A stretch of DNA of 64,000 nucleotides, from NCBI GenBank assembly GCA_964574985.1, contig CAZNPH010000007.1, positions 77,813 to 141,812 on the forward strand, in the 5' to 3' direction. A program made the translations under genes and the position numbers. This document shows positions 28,801-37,871 of this stretch, in pieces (position 1 is the stretch's first letter; the number at the start of each line of letters is the position of its first letter). The notes under the pieces were generated by a model. The model searched no databases. It saw only the letters and a program-made list of their open reading frames with translations, and was not told the origin of the DNA. The stretch is from CAZNPH01 sp964574985 (lineage in GTDB: Bacteria; Bacteroidota; Bacteroidia; Bacteroidales; SM23-62).

Positions 28801-31800
28801 GAGGATCATTCATGCCTGTAGAAAAACTCATAAAATCCGACTGACGTATATTCCCGGCTTTATCAGAAGATTCTATCCACCAGTAGTATGTACGTTCATA
28901 TTGCAGGGTATCCGGACATACAATGAAATTTGTCTCGAAAGTACTGTCTGAAGCAACCACTGATGTGTCCCCGGAAGTGCCGAATCCCAGTTCATAATAT
29001 ATTTTATCATTGTCATCATTGAAAATATTCCATTCCAGGCAAATCCTTATGCCGGTTTCGGCAGCGGAATTCTCAGGCCGGAGGACAGTGATCAGCGGAG
29101 CCTGATCGGTGGTTGTGTAGAAATACCGTATTTTACTTGCGGACTCATTGCCGTATGTATCCTTGGCAACCACTTTCCAGTAATAATTCGTCTCCCAGTC
29201 AAGTGTATCGATCACCAGACTGTCAAAGACATAAGCGGGCAATGCCGGGTTACCCATTCCGGCAAGGTCATCAGAAAAATAGACGTCATAACGAATCTCT
29301 TCCCCCTCATCATCATAGGCATTCCATGCAAGCTCAACGGTCAACGGCACTTTTGTGCTGTCTTCCGGGCCTTCCAGTATCAAGAAAGGCGCATCATTAT
29401 AACCGGTATTGAAGGATCTGGTTTCACTTTCTGTAATGTTCTTTCCATCCGTGGCCGTTATTTTCCAGAAATAGAATTCTCCGTAACCCAGGGTATCGAT
29501 ATACAATATTGTATCAGCAAAGCCTGAAAATAAAAGGGGCGGAGGACTATTCCTGCCAAAATACACCTCATATGAAATATTTTCTCCCTCGTCATCATAT
29601 CCGCGCCATTGCAATTCAATATCTATTCCTGTTTCAACAGCATCCTTATCAGGTTCCATCAAAGTCAGATCGACCGGATCGTCCGTCCATGTGGTAAATT
29701 CAAGGATGGAACTCACGGTTGTATTGACATAAACATCCCTTGCTTCTATGCGCCAGTAATAGGTGGTGGCGGACTGAAGTGTGGGCAGCAAATAAAAAGT
29801 ATCTGGCTGATCTGTTGAAATGGGCGGAGGATCAGGATCTGTACCAAAATAAACATCATACGTAATTGCCTCTCCTTCATAATCACTGCAACTCCAGGTT
29901 AACTGGTTTCCAACGGTATCCACGTCATATTCCTGATAAACCGGTGACATATCAGACAATACCGGAGGCAGATTGACGGTAAGATCCGCACTGATCCACA
30001 AAGTCGTATCCTGCAGTCCGACATACAGGGTCAAAGAGTCTTTGAAATTTCCCTGCGGATTGTCTGTATTCAGGATCAGTTGCACAGCCAGCGAATCCCC
30101 CGGCATTACCTGGCCTGGTTGTACAGAACAATTAAACGGTGATTGCATTTCAGAAACACTGTCCAGCATAAATTCCCGTATACCGTTATTCCTGATGTAA
30201 ATGGTTCGATCGACAACACCCGTACTGAGCAGAACATTGCCAAAATCCGTTTCGCCCGAAATTGCCAAATCGGACAAATAGTCAATATCCCTGATACACC
30301 GAACAGAAAAACCGTACTCCTTACCGTTGAGGTTCCTGCTTACATCGATGTAATGGTAGTGTATGCGCCAGCCCCAGGCGTTACTGGTATCGTTCTCTGC
30401 AGCACTCCACCAGTGACCGTCGTAACCAACGTCGTAGAAATAACCACTGCCGCTACGGTGGCCACCCGGAAGGGCTGAAAAAAAGCTCTTGTTATTGGAA
30501 GACTGGTCATGGCCAACGGTGCCGGCTACATCATAATTATTCCAGAGCCCTGAATTATCAGCCAGTGATTTTGCAATATCATTTCCACTTCCTTCGTACC
30601 CGTATCCATTGTCTCGTAGCCAGGTTTCAAGTTCAGTCCATTCTGCATCACTGGGCAGGTGCCAGCCAGCAGGACATGCCCCCTGAACGTTCGATGGATT
30701 GCTGCTGCTGCTGGAAGCTCCTCCCATGGCTGCATTCCAGTTATACAATACTCCATAAGTCTTATAAGTAATGGTGTCTTTGGCATATTCTACATTCGTA
30801 CTGTTATAACCATATACATAATAAAAAGCTTCATCTTCCCGGCCAGTATCCCCGGATCCTTCTTCGGGCGGACTGACTTCAGGGAGATATTTCAGATTTT
30901 CTGCCATCCAGGTCTGGTCCCCAATGGTAACAATGGCATATTCACTACCGTCACGGGGATCAGTAAAAATACCTTCCCTGGATACCGTAAAACGGTATAC
31001 CGGACTTGTGAGGGTATGCCCGCTCTGATCCATTGCAGCAATCTTCCAGTAAATTGTGTCTCCAAGGATCAGATCACTGACATTCCAGTCTGTAACGGTC
31101 AGACCGGTTCCAACCAACGGAGGAGGGGATGATTTTCCGAGAAACAGATCATATGTCAGTGTATCCCCCCCGGGATGGGTACAATTCCATTGAACAATTG
31201 TATCACCGGGTAAAATTCCAAAATCCGCGTCAGGAATATTCACCGGTTGGGGAATGGTTGGATACCACCCCTCCATGAGGACCTGTACATCACTGATAAT
31301 TTCCATCAAATATGCAGCTCCTGAATAGGCATTCATGGCAGGCACATTGATATAGTATACCTGTCCGGCACTGACCCCGATGGTTGAACTGACCGCAGAT
31401 GATCCGTCCCGGATATCATATGACATGATCGAAGCCACTTCCGAACCACTTGGATTGTAAATTCGGACAGTTGATAACCCGTCCTCAACCGTATAGCTGT
31501 CCGCGGGATCGGTTATCTTTAGCTGAAAAGTGCCCGACCCATAAAATTCGACGGCATACCAGTCCTCAGCATCCCGGTTGTATCCCACGAATGAATACAG
31601 TGAATCACGGTACAGAAGATAAGCGCCTGCCCGTGAATTATTGGGTTCCGGAATATCGTTTACCTGTATGGTGTCAATATTGAATATCAACCGGTAAGGG
31701 ACATGATCATCGATCAGCTCAGGGCATATTCTAATATAATACGTTTCATCGGAATACAACATAATTTTCGATGAAGTATATGCTTCACCTGCATCAAGAT

Positions 31801-34800
31801 AATCGCTATTGATACCGGTAATCGAAATTCCTTCCTGGTTATTTATGTAAACATTATCCAGTCCGCCGTTCGAAATTCCGGACGGATTCAGGTTTTCAAC
31901 GGTTATTGAAAAAAATCCGTCTACAGGATAGGCAAGGCAGAAACAATCGGCTTCATCTGTCCCGTTTCCCACATCACCATAAAAGCTGGCTCCGTTTGCA
32001 CTGCAGTTCGCAGTTGTGAAATTATTATTGGGTTCTGTTTCGGAATTGGCCACCAGGAAATGCCACGATTCCCCTGTAACCGAATCCCCATACTTGTCGA
32101 ATGCGGTTATCTGCCATGAATATTTTTCACCCTTAGTAAGGTTGCGCACCAACAGGGTATCCTCCGGAATGGTATCCGCCGCCAATTGCATGTTCCCTTC
32201 AACACCGCACCATACGTTGTAGAAAATGGTATCACCGTCATATTCTTTTGAACTCCAGCGCAAGCATACCGAATCAGCAAACAGGTTGTATCCTGATGCA
32301 GGACCCACAATTTCCGGTGCAGCAGGAGGTTGATTGCCAAGTGTAATGCTTGCCGTGGCAAATCCGCTCCCGGTAATGGCCGGATCAACAGACTGCACGC
32401 CCCAGTCATATTTGCCCTTGCCCAAATTCTTCAGATATTTTGCCGTTCCCTGGACAATACCTCTTCCGGCCGTTCGATTGTAACCGGTAGAAATATTTGA
32501 TGATGGCATTTGTATGGTATCAGTTTCATCTTTGATCAAAAAGAAGTTATAACTCAAACCTTCCGGGGGTGTTTCATGATCAGTACCGGGGTCCCATAAA
32601 AACCTAAAAAACTCACCATCAGGGCTCATGTTGAGTCCGCCGGGAGAATCTGGCACAACGTTCGGTGACTCACTATTGTTTTTGTACAATAATGTACTTG
32701 TACCCTCAGGTGTATTCACACTCAGCAGGATATCCAGATCATCATCATTGTCATAATCACCCCATTCGGCAATCCCGTATTGACTCAATCCCGGGATCCC
32801 GGCCATGATGTTTTCGAAGGAACCTGAACGGTCATTTCTGAAAATTAAGGCTGTATCTCCTTTTGCGTAACCACCGCCCAGAAAAATATCAAGACACCCG
32901 TTATTGTCATAATCCCCCCAGCCCACATTTCCATAAGAAACACCGGGCAATCCGGCACCGATTTCCGTAAACGAAGAAAGATCGTTGCGGTAAATCAGGG
33001 TTGTATCCGGCCATGACAATCCGCAGACCAAGATATCGAGATCCCCGTCATTGTCATAATCCCCCCAGGCAACATCGCTTTCCAGCAAATCCAGAAGAAC
33101 TGCATCAATGTCTGTAAATGTACCGTCATCGTTTCTGTAAATCCTGGAATAAAAACCAGCCCCGGTATCACCGGTGAACAGGATATCCAGGTCCCCGTCG
33201 TTGTCATAGTCCCCCCATTCCACACTGCTTCGGTACACATTGGGAAAACCGGGATGTATGGGGACAAAGGTATTCGAATCATTGTCGTAGATCTCAGTAA
33301 TGTATCCGCTTCCGGTATCACCGGTCAACAGTATATCCAGGTCCCCGTCATTGTCATAATCCCCCCATACGGCACAACCTTTTTCCACCCCTGTTAATCC
33401 GGCATTTACAGCAACAAAACCACCAGGATCATTCCGGTAGATTTCGCAAATGTATACCCCTCCTGTATCCCCGGTCATCAGTATATCCAGATCCCCGTCG
33501 TTGTCATAATCTCCCCAGTCCACACTGCTGCGAGAAACATTTGGCATAGCGGGATTAATGGGAGTAAATGTATCCGGATCATTCCGGTAGATCTCAGTAA
33601 TGTATCCGCTTCCGGTATCACCGGTCAACAGTATATCCAGATCCCCGTCGTTGTCATAATCTCCCCATTTTGCATCCCCGTTGGATATTCCGGGCAAACC
33701 GATATCGATCGCGGTAAAGTCTCCTATGATTGTTGCTTGCACATACAAAATGGTGTCCTGCATCCCGAGGAACACAATCATACTGTCATTATATGTTCCC
33801 CGGCCGACATTTGTGTTCAGTGTGACGTTCACCGCCAGGGAATCTCCGGGCGCGATTGTATCTGATGTTACTGTTCTTGAGAAAGGCTCATGCATCCGGG
33901 AAATGCTGTCTATTGGGAGGTCTTTTGTGCCGGTATTCCTGAGATAAAATTTCCGAACAGTATCACCGCTCATCTCCCTGATCTGCTCAAAATTCAGTTG
34001 TCCGGAAATTTCCAGGGAAGACAAATGATCAATGTCTTTGACACAACGAACCGAAAATCCGCCATTCTTGTAATAACTGTTCCGGTTAACTCCTGAACTT
34101 CCGTAACCCAATAGCCTGTACCATGCGTGGTCGCTGTCGGATTCAGCAGAAGACCAGAAATCGCTGCCGCCGCCCATGTCAAAGAATTCACTATTTTCCC
34201 GGCGGATTCCCCCAGGTAATGCAGTAAAGCCAGTTGAATTGGTTGCACCGGTGTTGGGACTGATCCAGTGTTCAGTTCCGGTTTCTTTCAGCTTTCCTCC
34301 TTCATCAGTACCGCGCCAATCAGTTAAATCCGCATCAGACAGGCTCATGCCCAGATACATTTCAAGTTCTTTCCATTCAGCATCACTGGGCAAATGCCAG
34401 CCTGTTGGGCATACACCTTGAATTCCACCAGGAATACTATCACTGCTTGGAGCACCGTTCATCGCCGCTGCCCAGGTATACAAATTACCATATGTAGCGC
34501 GTTTTACCGTATCATTATCATAAAAACAATAGGCTTTGTCACTATATACCAGATTGTCCCATGTTGCAGAGTCTTCAACCAGCGGGATGGCTGTACCGTC
34601 GGAATAATGAGTTGCCTTTAGATTTTCCCTCATCCAGACCTGATCACCAATATTAATGGTATTGTATATATTCCCATCATAATCCTCAACAATTATTCTG
34701 ACAGGCACAACCATCAATGTATCCGAAGAAATACTCATGTTCCCCCAGATGTCCCTGGAGCGGATGAAGTATGAATAGGACTGACCGTTGGTAAGTCCGG

Positions 34801-35716
34801 TGTCAGTATAAGAAGTATCGTTTGCGTTTGTAATGGAAACACTGTCAATCAATACTGCATTTCTGTATATGAATACTTTATCCTTATAAGACCAGTTGAT
34901 GGTATCCCAGTAAAGTGTTGCCTTCCGGTCACCCGGATGCACATAAAAAGTATCCGGAGGATGGTAATTACCATATATGTTCATTACACCGGAATCCGTA
35001 AGAGCCATATCATATACCCTGATATCATCCAGGATGCCATTGAAATATCCGGGAGTACTGTAACTGTTATTGCCAATTTGTGCATATTTGTATCTATCAG
35101 GATCGTTGCTTATCGCAACATCCGTGCTGTCAACAAGCCGGCCATTCAAATACAGTTTATGATAATCGGCTGTGGAAACCAGTGAGGCGAAATACCATCC
35201 GCCCTTAATTTTCAAACCGCCTACAGCTGATGAATAAGAGGTATTTAAACCGTCAAATGCATTTGGCGAATTCGCTTGTAAAAAAATGTTGGATGTGTCA
35301 GTTTTACCCTCAGGCACAATACTGAGCCTTCCGCAACGCAGATTAACTATCCAGTCGGTACTCTCGCTTCCCGGAAGAATATTGTTGATGTAAAACCATG
35401 CAGAAACGGAGAAAGTGTCTTCAGAAAATGCATCCAAAGAATTGATGTCGATATAGTCCCCGTCTCCGTCGAATGAATACGCCTGGTTTGCATTTCCAAA
35501 CCGGTCCGGGACCAGATATGTATCACCGATCACTGTCCCATTATGGCCGTTTCCGCTCTCATCATTGGCATTGCCGTTGAAAGGGTAATATGCAACCGGA
35601 TTAGACTGGCAAATGGAAGATTCAGGGACAAACAGAAAAACAAGAACTGAGATCAGTGAGAGCCTGATCACCCGGCTTTTCAGAAACTGTTTGACCGTTG
35701 TTTTCATTCTGTTCAT
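25820..35716 (-). CDS. Giant multidomain T9SS-secreted surface protein (3298 aa)
   Basis: The protein starts with a signal peptide (about residues 1-36) and a LamG/concanavalin-like domain (YYPFNGNANDESGNGHNG, ~40-250), then an Fn3-like segment. A first Fibrobacter-major-paralogue (FISUMP) domain follows at ~342-565, and an HYDIN/ASPM-like beta module. Seven FG-GAP/VCBS-like repeats (consensus WGDYDNDGDLDILLTGDTG) occupy ~665-1025. Next are two PPC-like domains (~1250-1480), a second FISUMP (~1613-1849), many Fn3-like YYWRVxAxDSYGNTTES units, and a third FISUMP (~2430-2666). A dockerin-like GDYNGDGGIGQEDIDSL unit (~3005-3075) precedes a C-terminal type IX sorting domain beginning IKIYPNPAGDRVWID (~3222-3298). 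It is a large cell-surface or released protein, probably for adhesion or polysaccharide contact; that role is inference. It lies in a run with a lipoprotein, a Tat-signal protein and a PEGA protein. Confidence 0.88.
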   Translation of the reverse strand: MNRMKTTVKQFLKSRVIRLSLISVLVFLFVPESSICQSNPVAYYPFNGNANDESGNGHNGTVIGDTYLVPDRFGNANQAYSFDGDGDYIDINSLDAFSEDTFSVSAWFYINNILPGSESTDWIVNLRCGRLSIVPEGKTDTSNIFLQANSPNAFDGLNTSYSSAVGGLKIKGGWYFASLVSTADYHKLYLNGRLVDSTDVAISNDPDRYKYAQIGNNSYSTPGYFNGILDDIRVYDMALTDSGVMNIYGNYHPPDTFYVHPGDRKATLYWDTINWSYKDKVFIYRNAVLIDSVSITNANDTSYTDTGLTNGQSYSYFIRSRDIWGNMSISSDTLMVVPVRIIVEDYDGNIYNTINIGDQVWMRENLKATHYSDGTAIPLVEDSATWDNLVYSDKAYCFYDNDTVKRATYGNLYTWAAAMNGAPSSDSIPGGIQGVCPTGWHLPSDAEWKELEMYLGMSLSDADLTDWRGTDEGGKLKETGTEHWISPNTGATNSTGFTALPGGIRRENSEFFDMGGGSDFWSSAESDSDHAWYRLLGYGSSGVNRNSYYKNGGFSVRCVKDIDHLSSLEISGQLNFEQIREMSGDTVRKFYLRNTGTKDLPIDSISRMHEPFSRTVTSDTIAPGDSLAVNVTLNTNVGRGTYNDSMIVFLGMQDTILYVQATIIGDFTAIDIGLPGISNGDAKWGDYDNDGDLDILLTGDTGSGYITEIYRNDPDTFTPINPAMPNVSRSSVDWGDYDNDGDLDILMTGDTGGVYICEIYRNDPGGFVAVNAGLTGVEKGCAVWGDYDNDGDLDILLTGDTGSGYITEIYDNDSNTFVPIHPGFPNVYRSSVEWGDYDNDGDLDILFTGDTGAGFYSRIYRNDDGTFTDIDAVLLDLLESDVAWGDYDNDGDLDILVCGLSWPDTTLIYRNDLSSFTEIGAGLPGVSYGNVGWGDYDNNGCLDIFLGGGYAKGDTALIFRNDRSGSFENIMAGIPGLSQYGIAEWGDYDNDDDLDILLSVNTPEGTSTLLYKNNSESPNVVPDSPGGLNMSPDGEFFRFLWDPGTDHETPPEGLSYNFFLIKDETDTIQMPSSNISTGYNRTAGRGIVQGTAKYLKNLGKGKYDWGVQSVDPAITGSGFATASITLGNQPPAAPEIVGPASGYNLFADSVCLRWSSKEYDGDTIFYNVWCGVEGNMQLAADTIPEDTLLVRNLTKGEKYSWQITAFDKYGDSVTGESWHFLVANSETEPNNNFTTANCSANGASFYGDVGNGTDEADCFCLAYPVDGFFSITVENLNPSGISNGGLDNVYINNQEGISITGINSDYLDAGEAYTSSKIMLYSDETYYIRICPELIDDHVPYRLIFNIDTIQVNDIPEPNNSRAGAYLLYRDSLYSFVGYNRDAEDWYAVEFYGSGTFQLKITDPADSYTVEDGLSTVRIYNPSGSEVASIMSYDIRDGSSAVSSTIGVSAGQVYYINVPAMNAYSGAAYLMEIISDVQVLMEGWYPTIPQPVNIPDADFGILPGDTIVQWNCTHPGGDTLTYDLFLGKSSPPPLVGTGLTVTDWNVSDLILGDTIYWKIAAMDQSGHTLTSPVYRFTVSREGIFTDPRDGSEYAIVTIGDQTWMAENLKYLPEVSPPEEGSGDTGREDEAFYYVYGYNSTNVEYAKDTITYKTYGVLYNWNAAMGGASSSSSNPSNVQGACPAGWHLPSDAEWTELETWLRDNGYGYEGSGNDIAKSLADNSGLWNNYDVAGTVGHDQSSNNKSFFSALPGGHRSGSGYFYDVGYDGHWWSAAENDTSNAWGWRIHYHYIDVSRNLNGKEYGFSVRCIRDIDYLSDLAISGETDFGNVLLSTGVVDRTIYIRNNGIREFMLDSVSEMQSPFNCSVQPGQVMPGDSLAVQLILNTDNPQGNFKDSLTLYVGLQDTTLWISADLTVNLPPVLSDMSPVYQEYDVDTVGNQLTWSCSDYEGEAITYDVYFGTDPDPPPISTDQPDTFYLLPTLQSATTYYWRIEARDVYVNTTVSSILEFTTWTDDPVDLTLMEPDKDAVETGIDIELQWRGYDDEGENISYEVYFGRNSPPPLLFSGFADTILYIDTLGYGEFYFWKITATDGKNITESETRSFNTGYNDAPFLILEGPEDSTKVPLTVELAWNAYDDEGEEIRYDVYFSDDLAGMGNPALPAYVFDSLVIDTLDWETNYYWKVVAKDTYGNESASKIRYFYTTTDQAPLITVLRPENSAAETGIRICLEWNIFNDDNDKIYYELGFGTSGDTSVVASDSTFETNFIVCPDTLQYERTYYWWIESSDKAGNIRQSDFMSFSTGMNDPPVLHIAGPDHDSTDVPLGIELAWSASDDEDEPVTYDVYFGRSDPPDIVLTDYSDTVLFIDTLRYQTDYFWKVAATDSSGNTSNGPVKRFTTRFRTFTDSRDGNEYKYVTIGDQTWMAENLAYLPEISPPEEGSGDTGREDDAFYYVYGYNSTNVEYAKDTITYKTYGVLYNWNAAMGGASSSSSNPSNVQGACPAGWHLPSDAEWTELETWLRDNGYGYEGSGNDIAKSLADNSGLWNNYDVAGTVGHDQSSNNKSFFSALPGGHRSGSGYFYDVGYDGHWWSAAENDTSNAWGWRIHYHYIDVSRNLNGKEYGFSVRCIRDIDYLSDLAISGETDFGNVLLSTGVVDRNIYIRNNGIREFVLDSISILQLPFDCSVQPDTLYPGDTLAVQLFFDTDNPLGLYRDSLILYIGSQDTALYIRANLTNNMSPELSLIFPIDLDCDLDTTGIRLIWSSNDREGDVLSYDVYFGTGHDPPPVSTGQTDTSYLLPTLQSATTYYWRVVAGDSYGNTTESPVNEFTSWINDPPVITLLHPPDLASDITPEIMLTWTASDDENDSIAFDMFFGVNDPPTELQSAYKDTFWILTGLSENATYYWRVIATDSYGNTTESELFSFTTTDKPTGWVLLNVAGQDMNGLPNAGYSVGAGSQLLGITDESGQAGPYMIVEGKHPFNIRKRGHFSYSDSIEVTEGQTAEASVFLPPIGDYNGDGGIGQEDIDSLVMEWRAEHFHYELAPSTGVAPDFVVMPDGLLDFEDIMVFALLWDHYNGPCKSGWMKEETMVSSGIDPDANWRVGGSAEYIDHEHMLELRFVISGEGNLTSNALIICYDYTALQYEDIRMPLISEHKGLQFIRNDEEKGQLEVFAGLLGVVRGLAREYLAVLRFNVINEKHSLPSVRYEAHCKKSGSESGMVKFSRPDDIKIYPNPAGDRVWIDPGSNGAPASLRVIDSQGRIIMLKKLINRIEEIHIGNCKSGILLFQVTRGKEVFNRIIVKE
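27719..28425 (-). repeat. Long direct repeat, copy 1 (FISUMP 3)
   Basis: About 707 bases that are almost identical to 30170-30876 at a constant offset of 2451 bases. Only two differences were noticed by eye (T/G near the 27750 end; A/T at 28380). It encodes the FISUMP domain near residues 2430-2666 of the giant protein. Outside these limits the flanks diverge quickly. Confidence 0.93.
30170..30876 (-). repeat. Long direct repeat, copy 2 (FISUMP 2)
   Basis: Second copy of the direct repeat, encoding residues ~1613-1849. Near-identity at the nucleotide level, including silent positions, indicates a recent duplication or ongoing gene conversion. Confidence 0.93.
32650..33720 (-). repeat. Seven FG-GAP/VCBS-type coding repeats
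   Basis: Seven tandem units of roughly 60-65 codons, each with a WGDYDNDGDLDI-type calcium-loop core and ending in xIYRND. The first four are very alike also in DNA (the GTCCCCGTCATTGTCATAAT block recurs); the last three are more divergent, with cores DNNGCLDIF and DNDDDLDIL. In FG-GAP/VCBS proteins such units build beta-propeller-like folds; seven would fit one closed seven-bladed propeller. Confidence 0.85.
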
Positions 35717-35736
35717 TAACAGGAGTGCTTCGCCGG

Positions 35737-36603
35737 TTAGTTCACAACAGAACCCCTGACCCTATTGATGGAAACCGGATTGTTTTCCGGATCCCTCATT
35801 TTTGAACTCGTTAAATTGATGCTTATGCTGTAATTCTGACTGCTCTGTGATAGAAAGTTCATTCTGCATAAGGTGGCATTACCGGAAAAACCGCTTCCGG
35901 TACCCAGACTGACAGCATCTATGGTCACAGTGCCGCTTGAATTGGCATCCGCCGGAAGAGAGGACAGTAACAATATGCCATCTGTTCCCTGAAGGCCGCC
36001 GGCCACCTCATCAATACCCTGCAATATACATTTATCACCCGGAAATTCAACCACCGCGGACAATCCCATAATCCCCGTCGCGTTCTCAATATCCAGATAA
36101 ACGGAGAACGGAGCCCCGTTGACGGCATCCAAATGCCACCTTCTCAATACCAAAGCACAGCTTGTAACTGCATCGACGGTAAATACCACCGAATCGGGAA
36201 TCTCCTGAACAATATTCTCATTTTGTGCTTCCTTTACCATAAAAGTATATGTCCCTTCATCAAGATACTGGTAAGTGGCAGAATACAATCCGCTCTGCCA
36301 TTGAGAAAAGACATTATCGAATCCCCTCAGCATGTATGAATATATTCCCTGATCATAGGAACCGGTCCATACGAAGGTGACCGTTGTCTGATCAACGACC
36401 GAACCGTCCGATGGACCCGTCAGGATGATAGCTTCCGGGGTTACGAAATCCTCATTCAAAGGATCATAGGGATTGTCATACACGGGCTTTTCGGGCTTTT
36501 CGCAGGAGAACAATAAAAACAATGCAGCAAATAAGATTCCGGCTGCTATTGCAACAATGGAAATGTGATCCTCATGTTCTTTTTTCCTTTCTGAAAAATA
36601 CAT
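35737..36603 (-). CDS. Lipoprotein with Ig-like and cohesin-like domains
   Basis: From ATG 36603 this 288-residue protein has a signal peptide ending at a lipobox (LFLLFSCEKPEKP), so it should be an outer-membrane lipoprotein. After an acidic linker an Ig/Fn3-like domain follows (ILTGPSDGSVVDQTTVTFVWTG). A C-terminal beta domain (PFSVYLDIENATGIMGLSAVVEFP... CRMNFLS) resembles cohesin-type folds. The longer frame from 36735 would overlap the upstream gene and precede the signal, so it is rejected. The cohesin-like look, together with a dockerin-like unit in the adjacent giant protein 20 bases downstream, suggests the lipoprotein may anchor it; that is inference. Confidence 0.72.
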   Translation of the reverse strand: MYFSERKKEHEDHISIVAIAAGILFAALFLLFSCEKPEKPVYDNPYDPLNEDFVTPEAIILTGPSDGSVVDQTTVTFVWTGSYDQGIYSYMLRGFDNVFSQWQSGLYSATYQYLDEGTYTFMVKEAQNENIVQEIPDSVVFTVDAVTSCALVLRRWHLDAVNGAPFSVYLDIENATGIMGLSAVVEFPGDKCILQGIDEVAGGLQGTDGILLLSSLPADANSSGTVTIDAVSLGTGSGFSGNATLCRMNFLSQSSQNYSISINLTSSKMRDPENNPVSINRVRGSVVN

Positions 36604-36676
36604 TAAAACAAACCGGATCTGAGTCCGGATTTTGATGGGTTCCAACAATAAAAATAGTAAAAAGTATTGTTTTCTG

Positions 36677-37684
36677 CTACGCAAGAAGAGTTGAAAACAA
36701 TTCCTCACGGGAACATTTGCCCTCCAGATAATCATTCACCGAGATAATGGAATTGAGGTTTTCCCTTATGGAACGTGCATAAAGACTACCACCGGCTTTT
36801 CCTGCTTCCCTGAGGATCGTTTCCGGTTCCGCTTTCCCTGATTTCTGCAGTTCCCGGGCAGCGGCAATGATTCCATCGCTCCTGTCATAGAAATTTTTTC
36901 CCGCATCCTGTTCCCCGGATTGAACAATTGCCCGTGCATACATCTTCATGATCTCCCGGTTCCTTCTTCTCCAGTCAGCCATCCGGTTCACCCACCCCAT
37001 GCCGTCATCCGTATCGGGTTTGAGCGTGTGCACTCGGGTGAGGGCCCTGGCCAGCATGTCATGAAGCATATTTTCCACATCATACACCGCTGCACTGCCG
37101 GGATCAGATTCCGGTTTGGAAAACTCCCTGATCAGCAATGCATCCTGATTGATTCGGATTGTAAGGGCTTCGCCCGGACCTTTTCCTTCAAAAAAGAGGG
37201 AAAAATTCCTGTATGCTGCATTCACGCCTGTCCATCCGAAGACCAGGGCCAGCTTTTCATCAAAATGATCCGCCCCGGGATTGTTTTTCAGAATATCAAT
37301 CAGTTCCAAAAGACGTTTATCTTCCGGAGGCAATACCCCGGCCAGCCGGCCTTTGCTTCCAGGAACCCGGACATGGATATCCGCTGTGGCGGCAACACGG
37401 GAACGGTCAGACAGCCGGCCCGAACAAAATGCAAGCATGCAGGCATCCTCAATGACCGAAATAGTCGCCAGTCCGTTCAACAGGCAATCCTGTACAACAT
37501 TTTTTTTATCTGTCCGGATAGTGCCGGAATCTGAAGCACCATCCAGTGAAGGGCTGTACATTAAAGGATCAATTGATGAAGCGGCTTTCAATATGGAAGG
37601 AATAAAAAACATTCCTGCGCCTCCGGCGAAGGCATTTCTGAAAAACCGGCGCCTGTCTGTTTTTGTCCTGGTATTTGTTTTCAA
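36677..37684 (-). CDS. Tat-signal hypothetical protein
   Basis: A 335-residue protein with a clear twin-arginine leader (TDRRRFFRNAFAGGAGMFFIPSIL). The mature part is soluble, alpha/beta-like, with no motif I recognise. Features seen include CSGRLSDRSR, GWTGVNAAYRNFSLFFEG and a helical C-terminus. It is the first gene of the run that continues with the lipoprotein, the giant surface protein and the PEGA protein. Tat export suggests it folds or binds a cofactor before transport, or works with the secreted proteins. Function unknown. Confidence 0.7.
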   Translation of the reverse strand: MKTNTRTKTDRRRFFRNAFAGGAGMFFIPSILKAASSIDPLMYSPSLDGASDSGTIRTDKKNVVQDCLLNGLATISVIEDACMLAFCSGRLSDRSRVAATADIHVRVPGSKGRLAGVLPPEDKRLLELIDILKNNPGADHFDEKLALVFGWTGVNAAYRNFSLFFEGKGPGEALTIRINQDALLIREFSKPESDPGSAAVYDVENMLHDMLARALTRVHTLKPDTDDGMGWVNRMADWRRRNREIMKMYARAIVQSGEQDAGKNFYDRSDGIIAAARELQKSGKAEPETILREAGKAGGSLYARSIRENLNSIISVNDYLEGKCSREELFSTLLA

Positions 37685-37724
37685 TTGTGTGTGTTTTGGT
37701 TAGCCATTTAATATTTACCACTTT

Positions 37725-37862
37725 TTATAATATCAGCTCAAACGATCTTGTTTTTTGTTGCCGGTATCCCACATGCTTTCCTCATGCCCGGCCGGCGAAC
37801 CCCCTTTTGTCTCCGAACGGCGGCTTGCTGCCAGACCGGTGATGGTGGTTTCATGATATTTG
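37725..37862. repeat. Interspersed GC-rich intergenic repeat, copy A
   Basis: A 138-base element, about 80% identical without gaps to 46584-46721 (same orientation). It begins TTATAATATCAGCTC and includes TTTTTTGTTGCCGG, the palindromic core GGCCGGCGAACCCCCTTTTG and CGGTGATGG...GGTTTCA. It contains GC-rich self-complementary segments and no open frame of its own. Confidence 0.85.
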
Positions 37863-37871
37863 TGACAGAAT

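Noticed and set aside
27719..30876. Mobile element as cause of the direct repeats
   Set aside because: No inverted ends, transposase or target duplication is seen; the copies are coding domains in one continuous frame.
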